Shown: positions 51,219 through 60,536, counted from the stretch's first letter. The stretch is DNA of 64,000 bases from GCA-002862325 sp036339295 (GCA_036339295.1 JAYZBK010000079.1:1-64000); one strand, 5' to 3'. Program-made: numbers and translations. The notes: a model not told the origin generated them from the sequence alone.

Positions 51219-52178
51219 ATGTCCGACGCGACGCCCATCACCCGGCTTGCCCCGAGCCCGACCGGCGACCTGCACCTCGGAAACGCCCGCACGTTCCTTC
51301 TCAACTGGGCGATCGCCCGCCATCTCGGCTGGCGGATCGTGCTCCGGCACGAGGACCTCGACGCCAGCCGGGTCTCCGCGGACGCCTGTCGGGGGATCGA
51401 GGAGTCGCTGGCGTGGCTCGGCCTCGACTGGGACGGCCCGGCGCGTCGCCAATCGACCGATCTCGAGCCCTATCGCTCGGCGATGCGGACCCTCGCGGCC
51501 GCCGGGACGGTCTTCCGCTCGGACCTGAGCCGCCGGGAGATCCGGGAAGCCGTGAATGCGCCGCACGGAGGCGAACTCGTCTTTCCGGCCTCGCTGCGGC
51601 CGGACGACCGCGACGACTGGCGATTCGAAGAATCGGGCGGAGGCCATCGGTTCGCCATGCGATCCGGCACCGAGTCGATCCGGGACGAACTCGCGGGGAC
51701 CCACGACTTCGACCCGGCGAGGGAAGGCGGCGACCCGATCCTCTGGACGCGTGACGGGCGACCGTCCTACCAGCTCGCCGTCGTCGTGGACGATCTCACC
51801 GACGGGGTCACCGACGTGTTCCGGGGCGACGACCTTCTTTCGTCTTCCGCGAGGCAGGTCCGACTGCGAACCGCCCTCGGGCGACCCGACCCGCCCCGGT
51901 GGTGGCACGTGCCGCTCCTGTTCGACGAATCCGGCCGACGCCTGGCCAAGCGGGACGGCGACCATGGGCTCGCCGCACTGAGGGACTCGGGCGTCCCGGC
52001 CGACCGAGTCGTGGGACTGCTCCTGCATCTCTCGGGAATCCTCGAGCAGCCGACGGAGATCCCGACGAAGGAGGCTCCGGGCTTGATCGATGTCGAGTCC
52101 TTGCGGACACTGTGCGGGTCGGAACGCGTCTCGCCCCGGCGCGTGACGCCCGGTCATCTCTCGTGGCTGACCGATTGA
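51219..52178 (+). CDS. gluQ: Glutamyl-Q tRNA(Asp) synthetase
   Basis: 319 residues, a GluRS catalytic core without the anticodon-binding domain. It attaches glutamate to queuosine of tRNA(Asp). APSPTGDLHLGNARTF holds the HIGH-type signature and KRDGDHGL the KMSKS-type loop. The zinc-binding cysteines of E. coli GluQ (CTCTR) are replaced (TVFRSDLSRREI), so it probably lacks zinc. ATG 51219 fits; upstream ATG adds unrelated residues. Confidence 0.9.
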   Translation: MSDATPITRLAPSPTGDLHLGNARTFLLNWAIARHLGWRIVLRHEDLDASRVSADACRGIEESLAWLGLDWDGPARRQSTDLEPYRSAMRTLAAAGTVFRSDLSRREIREAVNAPHGGELVFPASLRPDDRDDWRFEESGGGHRFAMRSGTESIRDELAGTHDFDPAREGGDPILWTRDGRPSYQLAVVVDDLTDGVTDVFRGDDLLSSSARQVRLRTALGRPDPPRWWHVPLLFDESGRRLAKRDGDHGLAALRDSGVPADRVVGLLLHLSGILEQPTEIPTKEAPGLIDVESLRTLCGSERVSPRRVTPGHLSWLTD

Positions 52179-52192
52179 ACCCTGGAGGTCGC

Positions 52193-52714
52193 ATGCTTCG
52201 ATTCACCGCCGCCGTCATCGCATCGCTCTCCGTGCTGGCGGCTCCCGGCTGCGACCAGCCCGGCGCTCCGGTCGACGGCGGTCGGGAGCGGGTCGTCCTC
52301 GGTGACCGGACCTTCGATCTCGAACTCGCCATGGGCACCGCCTCCCGGACGCGGGGCCTCGGCGGACGGGAGGCCATCCCGGAGGACGGCGGGATGATGT
52401 TCGTCTTCCCCGACGCCCAGCTGCGGCGGTTCTGGATGTACGACTGCGTCATCGAGCTCGACATCGCCTTCGTGGACCCGATCGGCTTCGTGACGGCGAT
52501 CCACACCATGCCGATCGAGACGCCGCGAGGCGCCGACGAGTCGATCCTCGACTACGAGGCCCGCCTTCCCGGCTACAGCAGTGCCTATCCCGCCCAGTTC
52601 GCGATCGAACTTCGGCCGGGGTCGTTCCAGGAACTCGGGATCTCCGTGGGCGATCGACTCCCGATTCCCACGGAACGACTCAAGATGCTCGGTCAGGCGG
52701 CCGAACCCGATTGA
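52193..52714 (+). CDS. DUF192 lipoprotein
   Basis: 173 residues. Lipobox LAAPGC and a DUF192 domain (about 45-165): MGTASRTRGLGGREAIPEDGGMMFVFP, FWMYDCVIELDIAFVD. The domain is widespread in exported proteins, function unknown. TGGAGG about 4 nt before the ATG. Starts 14 nt after gluQ, so probably cotranscribed. Confidence 0.9.
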   Translation: MLRFTAAVIASLSVLAAPGCDQPGAPVDGGRERVVLGDRTFDLELAMGTASRTRGLGGREAIPEDGGMMFVFPDAQLRRFWMYDCVIELDIAFVDPIGFVTAIHTMPIETPRGADESILDYEARLPGYSSAYPAQFAIELRPGSFQELGISVGDRLPIPTERLKMLGQAAEPD

Positions 52715-52779
52715 GGAGAACTCGACGCCCCCACCTCCGTGGGGGCCTCGGGCGTCTCGCCACGGGAGTCGGGGCAGGC

Positions 52780-54072
52780 ATGGATCGAGTCAAGGTGATG
52801 ATGGTCTCGACGCCGGAGACGGCGAGGCAGGTCGAAGACCTGCTGGGATCGCTCGCCGCTCGATGCGGCGCCCTGCCGGAACCACGTCCCGAACCGGTCG
52901 CGGTCCCCTTCGACGAACTCGGCACCCTGGACCTCGACGGCGTCGCCGCCGTGGTCGTCCTCGACCAGGAGGAGCCGCCCCTCGCGCTCCGTCGACTCGA
53001 CTCCCGCCTCTCCTTCGATGCGGTCGTCACGTCGATCCGCATCGGCGGACGACCGCGAAGCGATGCGATGGTGCTGCCCGGCGACGTCTCGATCGAGGCG
53101 ATCACCGCCTGCCTCCAGTCGATCGTCCATCGACAGCGCGAGATCGATCGCCTCCAGGCGGAACTCGCCACCACCGCCCGCATCGCGGAAGGCGTCCAGG
53201 AGGAGATGTCCCGGGTGGACGAGGAGCTCCAGATGGCCGCGATGGTGCAGCGGGAGTTCCTGCCTCGCGAACTGCCCAGCATCGCCGGGACCGATCTCGC
53301 CGCCATGTGGCGCCCGGCCGGATACGTGTCCGGGGACATCTACGACGTCTTCCGCCTCGACGAGGACCACGTCGGGCTGTTCATCGCCGACGCGGTCGGC
53401 CATGGGGTCCCCGCCGCCCTGATGACCATGGTGATCTGTCGAAGCCTCCCGACCAAGGAGATCTCGACCGAAGGCGGCTATCGCGTGGTGCCCCCGGGCG
53501 AGGCGCTCGAGAGACTGAATCGATTCATGGTGTCCCGGAAGGGCCAGAACGCGCGATTCGCGACGGCGGTCTACGTGGTCTACGACACCCGACGACGCGT
53601 GGCGCGAATCGCCTCGGCCGGCCATCCCGCCGTGATCCACCTCGCTTCGAGTGGAACCGACGATTCCCCGAAGGAGATCGGATCGACCGGGGGCCTGCTC
53701 GGGATCTTCGAGGACGAGCAGTACGGCGAGGTGGAAGTGGAACTCCGGCCCGGTGAGGGACTCGTCCTCCATTCCGACGGCTTCGAGCAGGCGTTCCCGC
53801 ACGACCTCGCCGACCATACGAGGCGTCGGATCCCGAACGAGCGCTATCGCGAGGTGATCGCGGGCCTGACGTCCCGCGACGATCCGACCGACATGATCGA
53901 CGCCGTGCGGCAGCTGCTGGACGATCACGGAGGGTCGCTGCACCAGGCGGACGACCTGACCATGATCTGCCTGAGGGCTTCCGCGGCGGAGGGACGGACC
54001 ACGATCGACGAGGCGTCGACGAGCCATCCGTTCCCCCACGGGACGTCGTCGCTCGATCGAGCGGCCGGCTGA
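52780..54072 (+). CDS. SpoIIE/RsbU-type serine phosphatase
   Basis: 430 residues. N-terminal ~100 residues resemble a receiver-like sensor (KVMMVSTPETARQVEDLL, no clear phospho-Asp). A coiled coil follows (about 115-170), then the PP2C-like phosphatase: VSGDIYDVFRL (GGDYYD type), ADAVGHGVPAALM (DxxGHG) and DDLTMICLR (DD metal site). Such enzymes dephosphorylate anti-sigma antagonists; no rsb partner genes are next to it. Convergent with riboflavin synthase. Confidence 0.9.
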   Translation: MDRVKVMMVSTPETARQVEDLLGSLAARCGALPEPRPEPVAVPFDELGTLDLDGVAAVVVLDQEEPPLALRRLDSRLSFDAVVTSIRIGGRPRSDAMVLPGDVSIEAITACLQSIVHRQREIDRLQAELATTARIAEGVQEEMSRVDEELQMAAMVQREFLPRELPSIAGTDLAAMWRPAGYVSGDIYDVFRLDEDHVGLFIADAVGHGVPAALMTMVICRSLPTKEISTEGGYRVVPPGEALERLNRFMVSRKGQNARFATAVYVVYDTRRRVARIASAGHPAVIHLASSGTDDSPKEIGSTGGLLGIFEDEQYGEVEVELRPGEGLVLHSDGFEQAFPHDLADHTRRRIPNERYREVIAGLTSRDDPTDMIDAVRQLLDDHGGSLHQADDLTMICLRASAAEGRTTIDEASTSHPFPHGTSSLDRAAG

Positions 54073-54076
54073 GGAA

Positions 54077-54703
54077 TCAGCCCGGCCCGCGGGCGGCGAG
54101 AATCCGCTCGACGTGGGCCTCGATCATCTTCGACATCGCATCCGCCTCGAGATTGACGAGGTCGCCCGGTCGCCGCGATGCGAGCGTCGTCCGCTCGAGC
54201 GTCTCGGGAATCAACGCCACCTCGAGACCGGAGACCTCCCCGAGTTCGTCCCGAAGACATCGGGCCACGGTGAGCGAGACGCCGTCGATCGCGATCGATC
54301 CACGGTCCACGAGATGGGGCCGGACCGACGGCGGCGCCTCGATGCGGACGCGCCAATCGTCCCCGCCGTCGATCTCGATGACGCGACCGCATCCATCGAC
54401 ATGTCCCTGGACGAGGTGGCCGCCGAGCAAGGTCTCCAGCGTGGCCGACTTCTCGAGATTCACCCGCGAGCCCTCGACGAGGCCCCCCAGCGTGGTCATC
54501 TCCAGCGAACGATGGACGACATCGAAGGAGACGACGCCGTCCCGGCACGCCACCACGGTCAGGCAGCAGCCGGAGACGCAGATCGAGGCGCCGGGATCCG
54601 GGAGCGGAAGAAGGCCCCCCAGATCGACCTCCAGACGGGATCCGGTCGCGGTGACCTCCACCTTGCGAACCGTCCCCACGGCCTCGACGAGTCCTGTGAA
54701 CAT
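54077..54703 (-). CDS. ribE: Riboflavin synthase alpha chain
   Basis: 208 residues. Last step of riboflavin synthesis (dismutation of lumazine). MFTGLVEAVGTVRKV opens the first lumazine barrel; the second, AIDGVSLTVARC, mirrors SVSGCCLTVVAC, the usual tandem-barrel repeat. HVDGCGRV has the conserved GH.DG. TACCCT ends 6 nt before the ATG at 54703. Other rib genes are not in this window. Confidence 0.95.
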   Translation of the reverse strand: MFTGLVEAVGTVRKVEVTATGSRLEVDLGGLLPLPDPGASICVSGCCLTVVACRDGVVSFDVVHRSLEMTTLGGLVEGSRVNLEKSATLETLLGGHLVQGHVDGCGRVIEIDGGDDWRVRIEAPPSVRPHLVDRGSIAIDGVSLTVARCLRDELGEVSGLEVALIPETLERTTLASRRPGDLVNLEADAMSKMIEAHVERILAARGPG

Positions 54704-54709
54704 GGCTGA

Positions 54710-54715
54710 AGGGTA
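54710..54715 (-). promoter_or_regulatory. -10 element for leaderless ribE
   Basis: GATACCCT with TACCCT at 54715-54710 on the minus strand, 6 nt before the ATG. Confidence 0.5.
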
Positions 54716-54842
54716 TCCCCCTCCCGGCCGAAGGGCCCGGATCCGGTCGGGCGAGGGCCGCGTATCCGGCCTCGAACGGGGCTTCGGGCGGCCCCCCGCC
54801 CGGAGGGACCCTCGCGATCGCTCGTCGACCGCCCGGCGCGTC

Positions 54843-54850
54843 GATACACT
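54843..54850 (+). promoter_or_regulatory. Putative -10 of the PQQ-propeller gene
   Basis: GATACACT, 46 nt before the ATG at 54897; identical to the octamer before fabG. Confidence 0.4.
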
Positions 54851-54896
54851 GCGGAATCTCGCGAGGGCGAGACCTTCAACCGGAGCCGTACCAGAC

Positions 54897-56105
54897 ATGA
54901 CCGCATCGCCGCTTCCCCGAAACGTGCTCGCCACCGCGCTGATCGCCAGCGTGCTCGCCCCCCTCGCCGTCGCCCAGGACGACGCCACGAGGCAGGAGAA
55001 GCTCGAGGCGAGGCGCCAGGAACTCGATCGCCTCTACGCGTTCGGCCCGACGGCCGCCCGCGAGCTCGGACGGCGGATCACCTGGCAGGCGACGATCGAT
55101 GGCGACATCGACCGGACCTACGCGGTCGGCCCCGACGTCTACGTGCTCGACGCATCGAAGAAGCTCACCCGCGTCGACCGGGAGACCGGCAACGTCATCT
55201 GGACCACCACCGCGGCCGATTCGAACGACCGCGTCTGGGGCGTCACCGCGGGCATGGCCCCGATCGACGGCCTGCCCTGGGGCCAGAACGAGGGCGACCG
55301 GCTCTACGTCACGACCGACCCCGACATCTTCGGCATCGACCACGCGACCGGCGCGATCGTCGATCGGCAGGACCTGGTGCAGGTTCCCTCCACCGAGGTC
55401 ATCCGCTTCCGGAACTACCTCGTCTTCGGAACCCGACACGGCCGCATCACCTGGCACCAGTACGTGGTCGGCCAGGAGTGGCGTTCGAACCAGCTGTCGG
55501 GCCCGGTGACGGCCGAGCCGACCATGGTCGGCACCAGCCGCATCGCCGCCGCGAGCCTCGGGGGCACCGTCCTCATGCTCGACGCCCGTTCGACCTCGCG
55601 GGTCTGGGGCGACGAGGTCTTCGACGGCGTCAAGGCACCGCTGACCGAAGGCGGCGGCATGCTCTTCGTCGCGAGCGACGACCAGTACCTCTGGGCGTTC
55701 GACGCCGACAACGGCGACGTCCTCTGGCGGTACTTCACCCAGAGCAAGCTCGACACCCGCCCGACCTACGTGGTCGTCCGTACCCCGGAAGGCACCGAGG
55801 GCAGGGTCCTCCAGTGGGTCGAGAGCGAGGGACTCGTGTGCCTCGAAGCCGATCCCGGCACCGCCATCGAAGGCAAGGTGATCTGGAAGCTGGACGGCAT
55901 CCGTGGCGACGCCGTCGGCATGAACGGGGACCACGTCCTGTTCTGGGACGGGAAGACCCGGACCCTCCGGGTCGTCGATCCCCTGAACGGCGCCCTCGTG
56001 CGAACGCTTGAACTCCCCCAGATCCGCAGGATCGAGATGGACGGGGACACGATCTTCGCGACCGGCGACGGCGGCCGGGTCGTCCGCCTCGACCGCATCG
56101 GCTGA
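54897..56105 (+). CDS. Exported PQQ-like beta-propeller protein
   Basis: 402 residues. Signal peptide (about 1-26, LAVAQ), a charged helix, then repeats of WD40/PQQ-type blades: VYVLDASKKLTRVDRETGNVIW, MLFVASDDQYLWAFDADNGDVLW. This resembles BamB-like scaffold proteins or a PQQ-less propeller; no cofactor site can be named. Gene starts 46 nt after a GATACACT -10. purH begins 10 nt after its stop. Confidence 0.85.
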   Translation: MTASPLPRNVLATALIASVLAPLAVAQDDATRQEKLEARRQELDRLYAFGPTAARELGRRITWQATIDGDIDRTYAVGPDVYVLDASKKLTRVDRETGNVIWTTTAADSNDRVWGVTAGMAPIDGLPWGQNEGDRLYVTTDPDIFGIDHATGAIVDRQDLVQVPSTEVIRFRNYLVFGTRHGRITWHQYVVGQEWRSNQLSGPVTAEPTMVGTSRIAAASLGGTVLMLDARSTSRVWGDEVFDGVKAPLTEGGGMLFVASDDQYLWAFDADNGDVLWRYFTQSKLDTRPTYVVVRTPEGTEGRVLQWVESEGLVCLEADPGTAIEGKVIWKLDGIRGDAVGMNGDHVLFWDGKTRTLRVVDPLNGALVRTLELPQIRRIEMDGDTIFATGDGGRVVRLDRIG

Positions 56106-56115
56106 TCGAACCGAC

Positions 56116-57711
56116 ATGAGCAACCGTCTCGTACCCGTCCGTCGCGCCCTCCTCTCGGTCAGCGACAAGACCGATCTCGTACCGTTCGCCCGGGCGCTGG
56201 CCGATCGTGGCGTGGAGATCGTCTCGACCGGCGGCACTCATCGCGCCCTCGTCGAGGCCGGCCTCGAGCCGATCGCGGTCGAGGACCTGACCGGCTTCCC
56301 CGAGATGATGGACGGACGCGTGAAGACGCTCCACCCGACGGTGCACGGGGGCATCCTCGCTCGACGCGACGACGAGGCCCACCGCGCCGCCATGGAGGAG
56401 CACGGCATCGGGGGCATCGACCTCGTCTGCGTGAACCTCTACCCGTTCGAACGGACGATCCGCGAGGAGGGAACGACCACCGAACAGGCGATCGAGCAGA
56501 TCGACATCGGGGGCCCCGCCATGGTGCGGTCCGCGGCGAAGAACCACGATCACGTCGTGGTGATCACGAGCCCCTCCCAGTACGACCAGCTCGTGAGCGA
56601 GCTCCAGGAACAGGACGGCGCGACCGGCCTCGACCTCCGCCGCGAGTTCGCGGCCGCGGCGTTCGCCCGGACCGCGGAGTACGACGCGACCATCGCCGCG
56701 TGGATCGGGAACCGGACCGGCTCCCGTTTCCCCAACGTCCTCCGCCTGAACTTCATCGGACATCGGGAACTCCGCTACGGCGAGAACCCGCACCAGCTCG
56801 CCGCCGTGTACCGGGACCCCGACTACCGGGGCCCTTCGGTCGTCGGCGCCCGGGTCGTGGCCGGGAAGCCGCTCTCCTACAACAACCTCCTCGACGCGGC
56901 CGCGGCCCTCGAGCTGGTCCAGGACCTCCACGACGCCCGCCCGGGAGCCGCCGCCGCCGCGGTGATCAAGCACACCAATCCCTGCGGCGCGGGCGTCGCC
57001 GGCGACCTCGCCCGCGCCTTCGAACTCGCCCAGGCGGGCGACCCGCTCGCCGCCTTCGGAGGCATCCTCGCGGTGAACGGCGCCGTCGACGCCCCCGCCG
57101 CCCGGTGCATCGTCGAGAAGTCGCGCTTCCTCGAGGTCGTGATCGCCCCGGACTTCGAGGCCGAGGCGGCCGAGGTCCTCTCGACGAAGTGGCCGAACTG
57201 CCGACTCCTCGCGGTCGGCCCGCTCGACGATCACGGGGTGGACGGACTCGGCCTGCGTTCGATCCCCGGCGGGATGCTCGCCCAGGAACGCGACACCCAT
57301 CCGTTCGCGGCGGGCGACCTGAGGCACGCCGCGGGCCCGGCCCCGACCGACGCGATGCGCCACGACGCCGCCGGCGGGTGGCCGGTGGTCAAGCACCTGA
57401 AGTCGAACGCCGTGTGCATCGCCACGGGCGAACGACTGCTTGGCGCCGGTGCCGGCCAGATGGACCGCGTCGCGGCGTGCCGCATCGCGGTCGAGAAGTC
57501 GGGTCTTCCCTCGGAGCGACCCGAAGGCACGCTCGTGGCCGCGAGCGACGCGTTCTTCCCGTTCGACGACGGCCCGAGGATCCTGGCGGAAGCGGGCGTC
57601 CAGTGCCTCGTCCACCCGGGCGGCTCGAAGCGGGACGAGGACACCTTCAAGCTCTGCAACGAGCTCGGCGTGACCTGCCTCCTCACCGGCGTCCGCCACT
57701 TCCGGCACTGA
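56116..57711 (+). CDS. purH: Bifunctional AICAR transformylase/IMP cyclohydrolase
   Basis: 531 residues. Last two steps of IMP synthesis. N-terminal IMP cyclohydrolase domain (RRALLSVSDKTDLVPFARAL, TGFPEMMDGRVKTLHP, IDIGGPAMVRSAAKNH) and C-terminal AICAR transformylase domain (IKHTNPCGAGVA, AFGGILAVNG). The KHTNPCG block carries the catalytic Lys-His pair, and the end LVHPGGSKRDED is conserved. Cotranscribed behind the propeller gene. Confidence 0.97.
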   Translation: MSNRLVPVRRALLSVSDKTDLVPFARALADRGVEIVSTGGTHRALVEAGLEPIAVEDLTGFPEMMDGRVKTLHPTVHGGILARRDDEAHRAAMEEHGIGGIDLVCVNLYPFERTIREEGTTTEQAIEQIDIGGPAMVRSAAKNHDHVVVITSPSQYDQLVSELQEQDGATGLDLRREFAAAAFARTAEYDATIAAWIGNRTGSRFPNVLRLNFIGHRELRYGENPHQLAAVYRDPDYRGPSVVGARVVAGKPLSYNNLLDAAAALELVQDLHDARPGAAAAAVIKHTNPCGAGVAGDLARAFELAQAGDPLAAFGGILAVNGAVDAPAARCIVEKSRFLEVVIAPDFEAEAAEVLSTKWPNCRLLAVGPLDDHGVDGLGLRSIPGGMLAQERDTHPFAAGDLRHAAGPAPTDAMRHDAAGGWPVVKHLKSNAVCIATGERLLGAGAGQMDRVAACRIAVEKSGLPSERPEGTLVAASDAFFPFDDGPRILAEAGVQCLVHPGGSKRDEDTFKLCNELGVTCLLTGVRHFRH

Positions 57712-57740
57712 GAAACCATCGCCGACCCCGTCGGACGGGT

Positions 57741-57748
57741 GGTACGAT
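57741..57748 (+). promoter_or_regulatory. Putative -10 of nuoC
   Basis: GGTACGAT, 36 nt before the GTG start of nuoC. Confidence 0.4.
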
Positions 57749-57784
57749 GCCCCCGATCCGTCACCATCGCCCCGAGAGAACGCC

Positions 57785-58348
57785 GTGAGCAACGACCCCA
57801 ATCCCCGTGCCGACCACCCCGACCTCCCCCGGGTCAAGCAGGCCTTCCCCGCGGCCCGGTTCCAGGCCACGGAGTTCCGGGGACAGACCACGCTGGTCGT
57901 CGACCGGGCGTCCGCCCATGACGTCCTGAGGTTCCTGCACGACGACGCCGACTGCGGCTACGACTTCCTCTGCGACGTCACCGCCGCCGACTACCTCGAC
58001 TATCCGGTCGAGGTGGGTGGCCGGTTCGCGGTCGTCTGGGTGCTCAAGAACCTCGAGAGCGGCCGGCGACTGCTGGTCAAGACCTGGCTCGAACCGACCG
58101 TCGACACCGAGGGCATCGCGGAGGATCCCGGCCTCGAGGTCGACAGCGTCTGCGACATCTGGCCCGGCGCCGAGTGGATGGAGCGGGAGGTCTTCGACAT
58201 GTTCGGCATCCGGTTCAGGAACCACCCCGATCTCCGCCGGATCCTGCTCTGGAAGGACTACCCCGCCCACCCGCTGCGCAAGGACTACCCCCTTCGTGGC
58301 CGAGGCGAGCGGGAGCACTACGCGGTGCTCGATCGGGAAGCCCGCTGA
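57785..58348 (+). CDS. nuoC: NADH-quinone oxidoreductase subunit C
   Basis: 187 residues from GTG 57785. Peripheral-arm subunit of complex I (30-kDa type). The diagnostic end WMEREVFDMFGIRFRNHPDLRRIL..HPLRKDYPLRGRG is present (nuoC proper, not fused to NuoD). It stands alone: the genes either side are purH and a saccharopine-dehydrogenase-like gene, so the rest of the nuo operon is elsewhere. Function is inferred from the family. Confidence 0.95.
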   Translation: MSNDPNPRADHPDLPRVKQAFPAARFQATEFRGQTTLVVDRASAHDVLRFLHDDADCGYDFLCDVTAADYLDYPVEVGGRFAVVWVLKNLESGRRLLVKTWLEPTVDTEGIAEDPGLEVDSVCDIWPGAEWMEREVFDMFGIRFRNHPDLRRILLWKDYPAHPLRKDYPLRGRGEREHYAVLDREAR

Positions 58349-58366
58349 CCGCGAGAGGGTCCAGAC

Positions 58367-59539
58367 ATGCCAACCCAAGCCGTCGTCCTCGGAACCGGAA
58401 TGGTCGGTTCGGTCATCGCCGCCGACCTCGCCCGAACCCGAGGCTGGAGAGTCCGTGCCTTCGATGCGAGCCGCGAGGCCCTCGATCGCTGCATCGATCG
58501 ATGCGAACGCCACGGCGCCCGTCCGTCGGCGATCGAGACGGGCGAGGCGGACCTCGCGGACACCGACGTCGTGGCCGAGCTCGTCGAACCGGCCGACATC
58601 GTGATCGGGGCCATGCCCGGACGGTTCGGGCTCGCCACCCTCGAGACGGTGATCAAGGCGGGCCGGGACTACTGCGACATCTCGTTCATGCCCGAGAATC
58701 CCCTCGACCTCCACGACTTCGCTCGCCGGAAGGGCGTGACCGCGGTCTACGACATGGGCGTCGCCCCGGGCATGTGCCACCTGCTCTCGGGCCTCGCATG
58801 CCGGACGCTCGACGACGTCGAACGCATCGAGATCCTGGTCGCCGGCCTGCCCCGGCACCGGCACTGGCCCTTCGAGTACAAGGCCGGCTTCTCTCCCTCG
58901 GACGTGATCGAGGAGTACATCCGCCCCTCGAGGGTCGTGGAGAACGGTCGAGTCGTCGTGAAGGAGGCGCTCTCGGAGCCCGAACTCGTCGACTTCGAGG
59001 GCCTCGGGACGCTCGAGGCGTTCAACACGGACGGGCTTCGGAGCCTCGTCGACACGCTCGACGTCCCGAACATGGTCGAGAAGACCATGCGGTATCCCGG
59101 TCACATCGAGTTGATGCGGGTCTTCCGGGAGACCGGCTTCTTCAGCGAGGAGGAGATCGAGCTGAAGGACGGGACGAAGGTCCGGCCGCTCGACGTCACG
59201 GAGTCCCTCCTCTTCCCCAGGTGGACCTTCGAGGACATGGAACCCGACGTCACGGTGATGCGGGTGACCGCCGAAGGCGTCCATGGACGGGTCCCCACGC
59301 GAATGACCTGGAACCTCGTCGATCACCTCGATCCCGAGACCGGATTCACGAGCATGTCGCGCACCACCGCATTCCCCGCCGCCGTCATGGCGAGGATGAT
59401 CGTGGACGGCAGCTTCCGGCGACGTGGCCTCTTCGCCCCGGAGCAGCTCGCCGGGCACAAGGGGCTCGTCGAGCGGATGTTCAAGGAACTGAAGGCTCGT
59501 GGCGTCCGGTACGACGCCACGGTCGAGTCGATGGACTGA
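58367..59539 (+). CDS. Saccharopine-dehydrogenase-like NAD(P) oxidoreductase
   Basis: 390 residues. N-terminal Rossmann fold VVLGTGMVGSVIAADLA (GxGxxG), then the saccharopine-reductase-type domain: GAMPGRFGLATLETVIKAGRDYCDISF, MGVAPGMCHLLSG and the C-terminal catalytic part. The same fold serves carboxynorspermidine and lysine enzymes; the substrate is not determined. Starts 18 nt after nuoC, so likely cotranscribed with it. Confidence 0.9.
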   Translation: MPTQAVVLGTGMVGSVIAADLARTRGWRVRAFDASREALDRCIDRCERHGARPSAIETGEADLADTDVVAELVEPADIVIGAMPGRFGLATLETVIKAGRDYCDISFMPENPLDLHDFARRKGVTAVYDMGVAPGMCHLLSGLACRTLDDVERIEILVAGLPRHRHWPFEYKAGFSPSDVIEEYIRPSRVVENGRVVVKEALSEPELVDFEGLGTLEAFNTDGLRSLVDTLDVPNMVEKTMRYPGHIELMRVFRETGFFSEEEIELKDGTKVRPLDVTESLLFPRWTFEDMEPDVTVMRVTAEGVHGRVPTRMTWNLVDHLDPETGFTSMSRTTAFPAAVMARMIVDGSFRRRGLFAPEQLAGHKGLVERMFKELKARGVRYDATVESMD

Positions 59540-59575
59540 CTCGACGAACGCGATCGGCAGGGAGGCGTCCGAGGC

Positions 59576-60529
59576 ATGGAGAGCTTCGCCCATCTCGAAC
59601 TCAAGAGACTCGCGGTCGCGTGGCTGAAGCGACTGGGGTGCCAGGCGATCGCGACCGAGGTGCGGTGTCCGATCTCGAAGTACCGGGTCGACGTCGCCGG
59701 CTGGCTCGACCATGCGGACGGCGACCTGCTCGACGCCGGCGGGCTTTCGGGCGAGCGTCCGGGCATCGACGCGACGCTCTTCTCGACGAACGACCGAACC
59801 GCGCGGCGCCGCGGACCGGCCCGCCCGAGGACGATCGTCGTCGAATGCAAGCAGAGCCGGACGGACTTCACCCGTGACGATCGGAATGCGGACCGTCTCA
59901 AGTCGAGACTGGAGTCGCTGAAGCGGACCCGGCGACGGTTCGAGGAGGACCTGATCCCCCGGAGCGAACCGCACCTTCGGGAGTCGGGATCGTCGCTCTT
60001 CCGCGAACTCGAGCGATGGGATTTCGAGGGAAGCCGCACGACGGCCTACCGACGGACGCTCAAGACGATCGAGCGTCTCGAGCGTCGCCTCCACGGCGAC
60101 ACGAAGTTCCACACGATGCCCCGATATCGCCTCGCCGACCACTTCTACCTCTTCACGCCCACCGGCCTGCTCAAGCCCGGGGAGCTGCCGACCGGGTGGG
60201 GTCTCGTCGAGTGCCGGAGACGCGAGCTCAAGACCGGGGCGGGCCCCCTCACCGAACTCGACGGGCTCCCCTTGAAGGAACGGGTCTCCTGCCCCTCGAT
60301 CGACAGTCCCGAGGAACGGCGTCATCGCCTTCTCCGGAACATCGCCGTCGCCGCGTCTCGCGACGTCGTTGCGCAGGCGACACGCCCCCAGGGGCCGGAA
60401 TCACCCGTCGACGAAACGGTCGAACCCCATGCCAGGGGCCACCGGCACGGTCGTGACGAGGGAATCCGCGACGGAGGCGTGCCCGGTCGAAGTCGACCAC
60501 GCTCCGCCGACGGCCGCCCGATACGATGA
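59576..60529 (+). CDS. MmcB-like PD-(D/E)XK nuclease
   Basis: 317 residues with AGGGAGG upstream. Residues about 1-120 carry a restriction-endonuclease-like core: helix SFAHLELKRLAVAWLKRLG, then the acidic pair in YRVDVAGW (Asp) and VECKQSRTDF (Glu-x-Lys), the PD-(D/E)XK pattern, similar to MmcB-type DNA repair proteins. The middle is helical and basic; the tail (about 260-317) is Arg-rich and poorly conserved. Ends 7 nt before tRNA-Arg. Nuclease activity is inferred. Confidence 0.7.
   Translation: MESFAHLELKRLAVAWLKRLGCQAIATEVRCPISKYRVDVAGWLDHADGDLLDAGGLSGERPGIDATLFSTNDRTARRRGPARPRTIVVECKQSRTDFTRDDRNADRLKSRLESLKRTRRRFEEDLIPRSEPHLRESGSSLFRELERWDFEGSRTTAYRRTLKTIERLERRLHGDTKFHTMPRYRLADHFYLFTPTGLLKPGELPTGWGLVECRRRELKTGAGPLTELDGLPLKERVSCPSIDSPEERRHRLLRNIAVAASRDVVAQATRPQGPESPVDETVEPHARGHRHGRDEGIRDGGVPGRSRPRSADGRPIR
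60520..60527 (+). promoter_or_regulatory. -10 element of tRNA-Arg
   Basis: GATACGAT with TACGAT at 60522-60527, 9 nt before the tRNA 5' end. Confidence 0.5.
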
Positions 60530-60536
60530 GGTCGGA

